Source of the DNA: Candidatus Peregrinibacteria bacterium
GTDB lineage: Bacteria; Patescibacteriota; Gracilibacteria; UBA1369
Assembly (NCBI GenBank): GCA_020849575.1
Contig: JADLFY010000031.1
Span: forward strand, 1 to 10,918
Length of the DNA stretch: 10,918 nt
Reading direction: 5' to 3'
This document shows, one piece after another, positions 1-3,933 of the stretch. How positions within the stretch are numbered: position 1 is the stretch's first letter; each line of letters begins with the position of its first letter. A model generated the notes under the pieces. The model searched no databases, was not told where the DNA came from, and saw only the letters and a list, made by a program, of their open reading frames with translations. Position numbers and translations under genes: made by a program.

Positions 1-402
1 GTTTTTAGGCAGGTAAAAAAAATGGTGAAGGGGAGAATTGAGCTATATTTTGTGGATTCGGAGCAGATTAAAAAATTGAATAAAAAATACCGGGGTAAGG
101 ATAAAGTAACTGATGTGCTTTCTTTTTCTTTTTTGGAAGGGGAACATTTTCCGGGGGAGGATTTGGTCGGAGAAATATTTATAGATCCGATTACGGCCAA
201 AAAACAGGCTGAAAGTCATGGGATGAAATGGCAGGAAGAATTGGAGTTTCTGTTTGTACATGCTTTGCTGCATGTATTTGGATATGACCATGAAAATAAA
301 CGGGATTTTCGGCTTATGTTCGGACTTCAGGCTCAGATAATGCCTGATCGAAAGTGGGGTCGGTTCGTAGAGCAAATTTATCGCGAGAGCTTTGGCGAAT
401 AG
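1..402 (+). CDS. ybeY: Endoribonuclease YbeY, 5'-truncated by the window edge
   Basis: YbeY is a single-strand-specific metallo-endoribonuclease needed for 16S rRNA 3'-end maturation and ribosome quality control in the cytoplasm. Counting from the ATG at 22, the hallmark zinc motif is at residues 80-90 (H80, H84, GYDH with H90). It deviates from the usual HGxLHLxGYDH by Ala in place of Gly after the first His. The conserved YRGKDKxTxVLSF block with its Arg is at residues 23-35. From ATG 22 the protein is only 126 residues, against roughly 140-170 for the family, and begins about 35 residues late compared with E. coli YbeY. The frame stays open to base 1, so the true start is probably outside the window. 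The stop is TAG at 400-402. The last 89 bp overlap the oppositely oriented PRC-barrel-like gene. A terminator-like hairpin for this gene sits at 484-511. The family assignment is firm; only the start is uncertain. Confidence 0.93.
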   Translation, partial: VFRQVKKMVKGRIELYFVDSEQIKKLNKKYRGKDKVTDVLSFSFLEGEHFPGEDLVGEIFIDPITAKKQAESHGMKWQEELEFLFVHALLHVFGYDHENKRDFRLMFGLQAQIMPDRKWGRFVEQIYRESFGE

Positions 403-883
403 ATAATTTGATGGTGCTGTCTTTGATGATAATTTCACGGGGTTTAATTTCTACAATAGCTGAATAGTGAATGAGATGAGTACGTCCTGGAAATAAGCCC
501 AGGACTTTTTTCTGCACAGTGATGCTGGCCAGAATGAAATTTTTACTGTTGATAGTGTATTCAATTACCTGGCCAATCTTGAAGCCATTTTCGGTGCGTA
601 CTGATCTTTTGAGTAAATCGGTGCAGCGATTATAATAAAGTTTATGCAAGCGAACTAAGTCTTGAGGATGATGTAATTCATAATTTTGACCAAGGGAAAG
701 ATATTGATTTTTCCAGGAAATAACATCCTGTGGAGAAATTAAATTCGGTTGTTTGGAATTTAGTAAAAAGGCTAAAACATGTCCATTGTCAGGGTTGATA
801 ATGACATGTTTAACCAGGGCAACAAAATGCCCGTCGTGATCATAAACTTTGGAATCGAAAATTTGTTTGGAAGAAATATACAT
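314..883 (-). CDS. PRC-barrel-like domain protein
   Basis: This 189-residue soluble protein seems to hold two PRC-barrel-like beta units. The first is at residues 1-63 (ISSKQIFDSKVYDHDGHFVA, then a strand, a turn and VLAFLL). The second is at about 85-155 (TENGFKIGQVIEYTINSKNF and following strands). PRC-barrel domains occur in the rRNA-processing factor RimM, in photosynthetic reaction-centre subunits and in many stand-alone proteins, and usually bind proteins or RNA. No catalytic residues, signal peptide or membrane helix are visible. The last 27 or so residues (RQSSRDKF to the end) follow the second unit and are encoded entirely inside the 3' end of ybeY on the other strand. The gene starts 29 bp after the phosphatase gene on the same strand, so the two are probably cotranscribed. 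No Shine-Dalgarno site precedes the start, and the ATG lies in the 3' arm of a 7-bp hairpin (881-904). The domain call rests on pattern, not a profile search. Confidence 0.75.
   Translation of the reverse strand: MYISSKQIFDSKVYDHDGHFVALVKHVIINPDNGHVLAFLLNSKQPNLISPQDVISWKNQYLSLGQNYELHHPQDLVRLHKLYYNRCTDLLKRSVRTENGFKIGQVIEYTINSKNFILASITVQKKVLGLFPGRTHLIHYSAIVEIKPREIIIKDSTIKLSIRQSSRDKFALRTDPTFDQALSEPEVRT
484..511 (+). terminator. Rho-independent terminator for ybeY, inside the opposite-strand gene
   Basis: A perfect 7-bp stem (GTCCTGG at 484-490 with CCAGGAC at 499-505) with an 8-nt loop is followed at once by six T residues (506-511) on the plus strand, 82 bp after the ybeY stop. On the minus strand the same hairpin is not followed by a T-run, so it points only in the ybeY direction. 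It lies wholly inside the PRC-barrel-like coding sequence, where it encodes residues around 125-134. Confidence 0.65.
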
Positions 884-904
884 CTGCGCCGATTGTGGCA
901 GATG
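881..904 (-). promoter_or_regulatory. Hairpin over the start codon of the PRC-barrel-like gene
   Basis: CATCTGC (881-887) and GCAGATG (898-904) form a perfect 7-bp stem with a 10-nt loop. Read on the minus strand, the ATG start codon (883-881) is the last three bases of the 3' arm, so a folded mRNA would hide it. A ribosome finishing the upstream phosphatase gene, whose stop is at 913-915, could open it. That would be translational coupling and is an inference. Confidence 0.35.
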
Positions 905-912
905 ATCAGAAT

Positions 913-1644
913 TTAGGCAACCTTTGAAGCGAGCTTTAACTGGCGCAGCTCAGCAGTCTTTAATGGCTCCAGTGAGCGATGCAAGCGGGGATCCATTTTG
1001 CGGAAACCGGTTTCCAGAATTTGCAAAGCATCGCCATGAGAAACCAATAATATATTGGCTCTTTTTTTGGTGTTGGGATGACGGGCTTTAATAATTCTGG
1101 CTATCAAGCGGGTGGTTCTTTCCAGAACTGAATTGATAGTTTCTACTTCAGAAGCATTTTCATCAGCATAAGTTTTATCAATATCCCAAACCAGTTCATA
1201 GTTGCCACTGTCCAGGCCTTCAAACATACCAAAATTTCTTTCACGTAAAAGTTCGGTAAAAATGGTCATTCTGGCATTGAGAATTTCTTTGGCGATTTGA
1301 GCAGTTTCGACTGTTCTGAGGAAATCGGAGCTGTAAATGAAAGTGTCAGGAGTGAGAATACGCTGCTCTTTGGCGGCTGTAATGCTGGCGGCCACCTGCC
1401 TCTTGCCTTCCTCGCTTAAGCCATATTTTTTGGTGCCAACTTCGGGATTACTGATGATTATTCCTGGCGTATTGCTGTTCGGGCTTTGAGCCACATTGGC
1501 TTTACTCTGGCCATGTCGAAGTGCAAAAAAACCGTATTCGCTCTGATTGAAATTATCTAAATGATTCATTTGAGAAGTATTAGCTGAGGGGGCTGACGCC
1601 CCCTGGGATGGCAGCATCTTACCGGAGAAACCAGTTTGATGCAT
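913..1644 (-). CDS. Histidine phosphatase family protein (phosphoglycerate mutase-like)
   Basis: This belongs to the histidine phosphatase superfamily (phosphoglycerate mutase / acid phosphatase clan), which hydrolyses or transfers phosphate through a phospho-histidine. The catalytic RHG motif is at residues 43-45 (FALRHGQSKAN). The YSSDFLRTVETAQ segment at 104-115 matches the conserved SSxxxRxxxTA element. E135 in LLRERNFGMFEG is the usual acid/base position, and the second catalytic His is H203 in LVSHGDALQ. All catalytic positions are present, so it should be active; the substrate cannot be read. The longest frame is 243 residues. The first 25 are low-complexity and contain a GC palindrome, so the ATG at 1569 (218 residues) may be the real start. 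Neither start has a Shine-Dalgarno site. It lies between the small basic gene upstream and the PRC-barrel-like gene 29 bp downstream, probably in one transcript. Confidence 0.9.
   Translation of the reverse strand: MHQTGFSGKMLPSQGASAPSANTSQMNHLDNFNQSEYGFFALRHGQSKANVAQSPNSNTPGIIISNPEVGTKKYGLSEEGKRQVAASITAAKEQRILTPDTFIYSSDFLRTVETAQIAKEILNARMTIFTELLRERNFGMFEGLDSGNYELVWDIDKTYADENASEVETINSVLERTTRLIARIIKARHPNTKKRANILLVSHGDALQILETGFRKMDPRLHRSLEPLKTAELRQLKLASKVA
1587..1604. repeat. GC-rich perfect palindrome at the 5' end of the phosphatase gene
   Basis: AGGGGGCTGACGCCCCCT forms a 7-bp stem with a 4-nt loop, in a region otherwise of moderate GC. It lies 17 nt upstream of the alternative phosphatase start at 1569 and inside the longer reading frame. 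There is no T-run on either side, so it is not an intrinsic terminator. A similar GC palindrome sits at the 5' end of the FemAB gene (3915-3931). Confidence 0.55.
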
Positions 1645-1650
1645 GTATTT

Positions 1651-1679
1651 TGGCTGCGAGGCGCGGGAGCGCCGAGCCA
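1651..1679. repeat. Compound GC-rich hairpin downstream of the small basic gene
   Basis: TGGCT (1651-1655) pairs with AGCCA (1675-1679). Inside this, GGCGC (1660-1664) pairs with GCGCC (1669-1673) around a GGGA loop, with a small asymmetric internal loop. On the minus strand it starts 28 nt after the small-gene stop and ends 7 nt before the longest phosphatase start. It has no U-tract, so it is more likely an mRNA 3'-stabilising, processing or attenuating structure than a full terminator. Confidence 0.45.
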
Positions 1680-1706
1680 GGTCTCTCCTGATCTACCGGG
1701 ACCGTG

Positions 1707-1886
1707 TTAATGCCTGGGTTTGTGAACCTCCGGCGTGTTGGGCACGCGATCGAGAATCATCTGACGCCCCTTGACCTTCTTGATGAAGTAGAGGACGCCG
1801 TTGACCCAGTCAACGGGCTTGTGGAACTTCTTGATGGCGCGACGGCGCAGACTACGACGTCGGCTGATCCACGGACGGGTGGGCAT
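1707..1886 (-). CDS. Small, highly basic 59-residue protein of unknown family
   Basis: I do not recognise the family. The protein begins MPTRPWISRRRSLRRRAIKK, continues with a mixed segment (PVDWVNGVLYFIKKVKGRQM, residues 24-43) and ends in VHKPRH and a TAA stop. Lys plus Arg make up 17 of 59 residues, with an Arg-rich block at 9-16. That composition suits a nucleic-acid- or ribosome-binding protein, but the function is not shown. Support for a real gene is unusually strong. There is an AGGAG Shine-Dalgarno site 9 nt before the ATG, and a perfect TTGACA-16-TATAAT promoter about 50 bp upstream. About 46 of 59 codons end in G or C (6 of 7 Lys are AAG, both Phe are TTC), unlike the A/T-ending codons of the neighbours. 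That bias suggests either translational selection in a highly expressed gene or recent transfer. It is divergent from tRNA-Pro and upstream of the phosphatase gene. Confidence 0.72.
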   Translation of the reverse strand: MPTRPWISRRRSLRRRAIKKFHKPVDWVNGVLYFIKKVKGRQMILDRVPNTPEVHKPRH

Positions 1887-1906
1887 GGAGAACTGCTCCT
1901 AGTTGA

Positions 1907-1930
1907 GGTTCTGCCGGAATGGCAGAGACC
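1907..1930 (-). promoter_or_regulatory. 5'-terminal stem-loop in the leader of the small basic gene
   Basis: GGT-TCTGCC (1907-1915) pairs with GGCAGA-(G)-ACC (1921-1930), giving nine base pairs with one bulged G and a 5-nt loop. The predicted transcription start lies at about 1929-1932, so the hairpin would form at the extreme 5' end of the mRNA. A second short inverted repeat, GGAG/CTCC, overlaps the Shine-Dalgarno site at 1887-1899. Terminal 5' stem-loops are known to slow mRNA decay; that role here is inferred. Confidence 0.45.
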
Positions 1931-1935
1931 ATGGA

Positions 1936-1963
1936 ATTATACGAAAAAGTTGTTTTTTGTCAA
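1936..1963 (-). promoter_or_regulatory. Consensus sigma-70 promoter for the small basic gene and probably its downstream operon
   Basis: On the minus strand, -35 TTGACA (1963-1958), a 16-bp spacer and -10 TATAAT (1941-1936) match the consensus at all 12 positions. The expected start site is about 1929-1932, giving a leader of about 45 nt. No other promoter is evident upstream of the phosphatase and PRC-barrel-like genes, so it probably drives those too. Confidence 0.85.
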
Positions 1964-1967
1964 ATTG

Positions 1968-1979
1968 CCTGCTGGCAGG
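1968..1979. promoter_or_regulatory. Inverted repeat between two divergent promoters, possible operator
   Basis: CCTGC-TG-GCAGG is a 5-bp inverted repeat with a 2-bp centre. It lies between the -35 boxes of the leftward (1958-1963) and rightward (1996-2001) promoters. A regulator bound here could touch both, but the arms are short and no regulator gene is nearby. Confidence 0.25.
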
Positions 1980-1995
1980 GGATTTGGGAAAAGGT

Positions 1996-2024
1996 TTGAC
2001 TTGCACAAGAGCTTACCTTAAAAT
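1996..2024 (+). promoter_or_regulatory. Sigma-70 promoter for tRNA-Pro
   Basis: TTGACT (1996-2001), a 17-bp spacer and TAAAAT (2019-2024) match the consensus at 10 of 12 positions. Transcription would start near 2031, about 48 nt before the mature tRNA 5' end, leaving a short leader for RNase P to remove. Confidence 0.75.
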
Positions 2025-2078
2025 TCAGGCGCTTTCGGCAATTCTGTAAAGCTTGATTAAGCAGAAAATTCAATAAAT

Positions 2079-2155
2079 CGGGGTGTAGCGCAGTTGGCTA
2101 GCGCGCATGGTTTGGGACCATGAGGTCCAGGGTTCGAGTCCCTGCTCCCCGACCA
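2079..2155 (+). tRNA. tRNA-Pro, anticodon UGG
   Basis: This is a complete 77-nt tRNA with encoded CCA. The acceptor stem is 2079-2085 with 2145-2151, and the discriminator is A2152. The D stem is GCGC/GCGC at 2088-2091 and 2101-2104. The anticodon stem CATGG/CCATG encloses the loop TTTGGGA (2111-2117), with anticodon TGG at 2113-2115. The variable loop has 5 nt, and the T arm is CAGGG-TTCGAGT-CCCTG (2128-2144). C1-G72 and A73 are the proline identity features usual in bacteria. UGG can read all CCN codons by wobble. One oddity is that acceptor pair 6:67 is U-U (2084/2146). Confidence 0.97.
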
Positions 2156-2177
2156 ATGAAATTCTTTTAAATGGTCG

Positions 2178-2206
2178 CCGGGGTTCCGATTAGGCCGGTT
2201 TTTTTT
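2178..2206 (+). terminator. Probable terminator for tRNA-Pro, overlapping the end of the Nudix gene
   Basis: CCGG (2178-2181) pairs with CCGG (2195-2198). After a 4-nt bulge, CC (2186-2187) and GG (2193-2194) extend the stem to six pairs around GATTA. Eight T residues follow (2199-2206). The T-run doubles as Lys codons at the C-terminus of the convergent Nudix-like gene. The stem is weak because of the bulge. Confidence 0.4.
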
Positions 2207-3188
2207 CGCCGACTTTAGGCATGGTGGGATTGCTGGGGCTGCGGCGGGGTTTGGCCAGGGGAGGGGTGTCTATGCCCGAGTGCAGTTTCAGCATGGCTCG
2301 GGGGATTAATTTGGCTTCTTTGGAGACAGTAAAACTATTGGAGTCGCTGCGGAGTTCCTGTAATTGTCCATCTTTTCCGCGGATGCGGAAAGCCGGTCGG
2401 CTTTCCAGTATTCTGGGCATGTGAGTGCGATGACGACCTTTGCCGCTGAGATAATTGTAGGCAGCTATTTCATCATGGAACCAGCCTTCAACCAGATTGA
2501 ATGGTACGATGAATCTGGAAGCGTAGGCTTTAGCCAATCCATCCCGGTCGGGATTGCAAATATAATGGCTGTAAAGAGTGCGGACATGACCTTGGAAAAA
2601 GAATTTTGACAGAGGAATTACATGTTTTTGGTCAATAAAACCAATGCCGGAAATATTTGGGTCAGTGATTTTGATTTCGCCATCAAGAGCAACTATATAA
2701 ATTAAGTGCCGACGGGTAGCTCCCATGATTTGAGAAACTCCGCCAAGACTGTCGGGCTCTGGTTCAATATTGAATTCTTCTCTGATTTCCCTAACCGCAG
2801 TCCTTCTCATGATACGTTCGATTCTCATAATGATTTCCTGCGGCAAACGATCTATATCAGGGAAAAGTAAAGTATCGTCCTCACCCTGGCGTTTGACAAT
2901 TTTAATGCCTATTTCATCAATCAGTCCGGTTTCTCCGATTTCTTCAAAGTCGCGTGGACTGGGTCCCCCACCAGGTAAAGAGAAACGGCCGCCATTAATA
3001 ATGGCCTTACCAGCAGTATAACGATTGGCCAAAGCTTTATTGTGGGACTTTAGAGCAGCAAGACGTTTATCTTCAATAATTTGAAGCGCTTCGACGCGGG
3101 CTCTATCTTTGATTTCCTGGGTTAAAATAGGCCCCCAGGGCGTCTCTGCTATAATACCGACTCTGTATTTAAATAGAGGTCTTTCCAT
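2190..3188 (-). CDS. Nudix hydrolase-like protein with a long insertion in the Nudix box
   Basis: Nudix enzymes hydrolyse nucleoside diphosphates linked to another group, using metal bound by the REUxEE helix. Here the GGRFSLPGGG strand and turn lie at residues 66-75 and the helix AVREIREEFNI at 131-141. RE and EE of the catalytic motif are intact, but about 44 extra residues separate the two halves that are normally about 14 residues apart. Strands typical of the fold follow (RRHLIYIVALDGEIKITD, 159-176; GIGFIDQKHVIPLSKF, 181-196). An N-terminal helical segment (23-60) and a C-terminal extension (about 230-332) ending in a basic Pro-rich tail make it much longer than simple Nudix enzymes of 130-180 residues. 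There is no signal peptide, so it is probably cytoplasmic. It has its own promoter (3211-3239) and a leader of only about 16 nt without a Shine-Dalgarno site. The substrate is unknown. Confidence 0.82.
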   Translation of the reverse strand: MERPLFKYRVGIIAETPWGPILTQEIKDRARVEALQIIEDKRLAALKSHNKALANRYTAGKAIINGGRFSLPGGGPSPRDFEEIGETGLIDEIGIKIVKRQGEDDTLLFPDIDRLPQEIIMRIERIMRRTAVREIREEFNIEPEPDSLGGVSQIMGATRRHLIYIVALDGEIKITDPNISGIGFIDQKHVIPLSKFFFQGHVRTLYSHYICNPDRDGLAKAYASRFIVPFNLVEGWFHDEIAAYNYLSGKGRHRTHMPRILESRPAFRIRGKDGQLQELRSDSNSFTVSKEAKLIPRAMLKLHSGIDTPPLAKPRRSPSNPTMPKVGEKKPA

Positions 3189-3210
3189 TAATTAAGCGAG
3201 TTTAGCCCGA

Positions 3211-3239
3211 ATTATGTTGTAAAGTTGGCTTTTTGTCAA
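3211..3239 (-). promoter_or_regulatory. Sigma-70 promoter for the Nudix-like gene
   Basis: On the minus strand, TTGACA (3239-3234), a 17-bp spacer and CATAAT (3216-3211) match the consensus at 11 of 12 positions. The expected start is near 3204, about 16 nt before the ATG, so the message has almost no leader and no room for a normal Shine-Dalgarno site. Confidence 0.75.
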
Positions 3240-3294
3240 TCTATTGTGTGATAATTTAGTGAACAATACTAGGGAGCTGATTTTGACGAGTTGA

Positions 3295-3345
3295 TTGGGA
3301 AGATTTTTCCCAAAAAAAGAACCCAACTTTGAGGTTGGGTTCTTT
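3295..3345 (-). terminator. Strong intrinsic terminator of the pilin-like gene, with a second hairpin behind it
   Basis: A perfect 12-bp stem (3316-3327 with 3334-3345, 6-nt loop; core GAACCCAAC/GTTGGGTTC) is followed on the minus strand by seven T residues (3318-3312). It starts 20 bp after the gene's stop. Just beyond, TTGGGAA (3295-3301) and TTCCCAA (3307-3313) make a second perfect 7-bp hairpin sharing the edge of the T-run. The pair insulates the Nudix promoter downstream. Confidence 0.88.
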
Positions 3346-3364
3346 GAGGATTCTAGGGATGTAA

Positions 3365-3751
3365 TTAAGCGTCCTGGCCTGATGCAGCACCAAGGATTGT
3401 AGATACCACCGCGAAGGAAAGAAGAATGATGATAATACCGATGGCAGCAAAGCTAAGAATTTTCTTACCTTTACCTGCCTGATCAGCATTTACACCAGCA
3501 GTGAGTACCAAAACACCACCGTAAATTACCATCAAAACTGCAATTAAACCGAGGAAGCCAAGGAAGAAATTTACGATTGTGAGAACGAGGTTTCTAGCAC
3601 TTGCTTCGCCACCTGTAGCATTGGAAATACGGCCTGGGCTATCAGTTGGAGAAAGGAAGCCAGTACCCTGAGCAAATACAGTGTAGCCATAGAGAGCTGA
3701 ACCAACCAAGGTGGTCAAGCCTGTGCTAACTTTTTTAATAAGGCTTTTCAT
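3365..3751 (-). CDS. Two-helix pilin-like membrane protein (type IV secretion pilin type)
   Basis: This 128-residue protein has a classical signal peptide: KSLIKK at the N-terminus, a hydrophobic stretch at 8-25, and likely cleavage after FAQ at 26-28. A short polar segment (29-52) and two transmembrane helices (about 54-84 and 98-122) follow. The helices are joined by a short charged Gly-rich loop (GVNADQAGKGKK, 86-97) ending in IL. This is the layout of VirB2/TrbC-like pilins and of the T4SS-pilin family common in Patescibacteria, where mature subunits are two-helix hairpins. The pairing GGVLVLTAG then KGKKIL also fits. No secretion ATPase or other pilus genes are in the window. It has its own promoter and strong terminator, so it is monocistronic and likely well expressed. 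Membrane topology is firm; the pilin role is an inference, and a small channel-like protein is an alternative. Confidence 0.75.
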   Translation of the reverse strand: MKSLIKKVSTGLTTLVGSALYGYTVFAQGTGFLSPTDSPGRISNATGGEASARNLVLTIVNFFLGFLGLIAVLMVIYGGVLVLTAGVNADQAGKGKKILSFAAIGIIIILLSFAVVSTILGAASGQDA

Positions 3752-3789
3752 ATTTTTGTCTTTGTTTAAATATTTTGTAATTTCCTTAT

Positions 3790-3818
3790 ATGATAGCAGA
3801 AAGTAGCTTAAAAATCAA
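3790..3818 (-). promoter_or_regulatory. Sigma-70 promoter for the pilin-like gene
   Basis: On the minus strand, TTGATT (3818-3813), a 17-bp spacer and TATCAT (3795-3790) match the consensus at 9 of 12 positions. Transcription would start near 3782, with a leader of about 30 A-rich bases. The rest of 3752-3876 is AT-rich; no convincing rightward promoter for the FemAB gene could be assigned in it. Confidence 0.6.
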
Positions 3819-3914
3819 CTACCATAATGCTTATCACCTTATATATACTGCATTTTAGAGTTTAATTTCAAGTCAAATGAGCCTGAAGCAAAAGACAGCT
3901 GGGGAGGTTTTGGA

Positions 3915-3931
3915 GGCGGCCGGAGGCCGCC
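3915..3931 (+). promoter_or_regulatory. GC palindrome that holds the ribosome binding site of the FemAB gene
   Basis: GGCGGCC-GGA-GGCCGCC is a perfect 7-bp stem with a 3-nt loop. GGAGG (3922-3926), formed by the loop and first stem bases, is a good Shine-Dalgarno site 7 nt before the ATG at 3934. Folding would partly hide it. If translation began instead at 3877, the palindrome would encode residues 13-19. Confidence 0.5.
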
Positions 3932-3933
3932 GA

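Noticed and set aside
1593..1769. A 10-bp exact direct repeat, CTGACGCCCC, at 1593-1602 and 1760-1769
   Set aside because: One copy is part of the palindrome and the other is ordinary coding sequence of the small gene. The flanks differ, so chance is sufficient.
1704..2021. A 105-codon plus-strand frame opposite the small basic gene
   Set aside because: It has no ribosome binding site and no family resemblance. It crosses both divergent promoters and overlaps the minus-strand frame, which has promoter, Shine-Dalgarno site and codon-bias support.
3295..3313. TTGGGAA-GATTT-TTCCCAA as a plus-strand terminator
   Set aside because: On the plus strand it is followed by A residues, not T, and no plus-strand gene ends upstream of it. 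It is better read as a second hairpin behind the minus-strand terminator.
3256..3489. A 77-codon minus-strand frame overlapping the 3' part of the pilin-like gene
   Set aside because: It is in another frame of a clear membrane protein gene and runs through the strong terminator hairpin.
3752..3876. A rightward promoter for the FemAB gene
   Set aside because: The region is AT-rich with several TATA-like strings, but no -35/-10 pair with acceptable spacing stood out on the plus strand.
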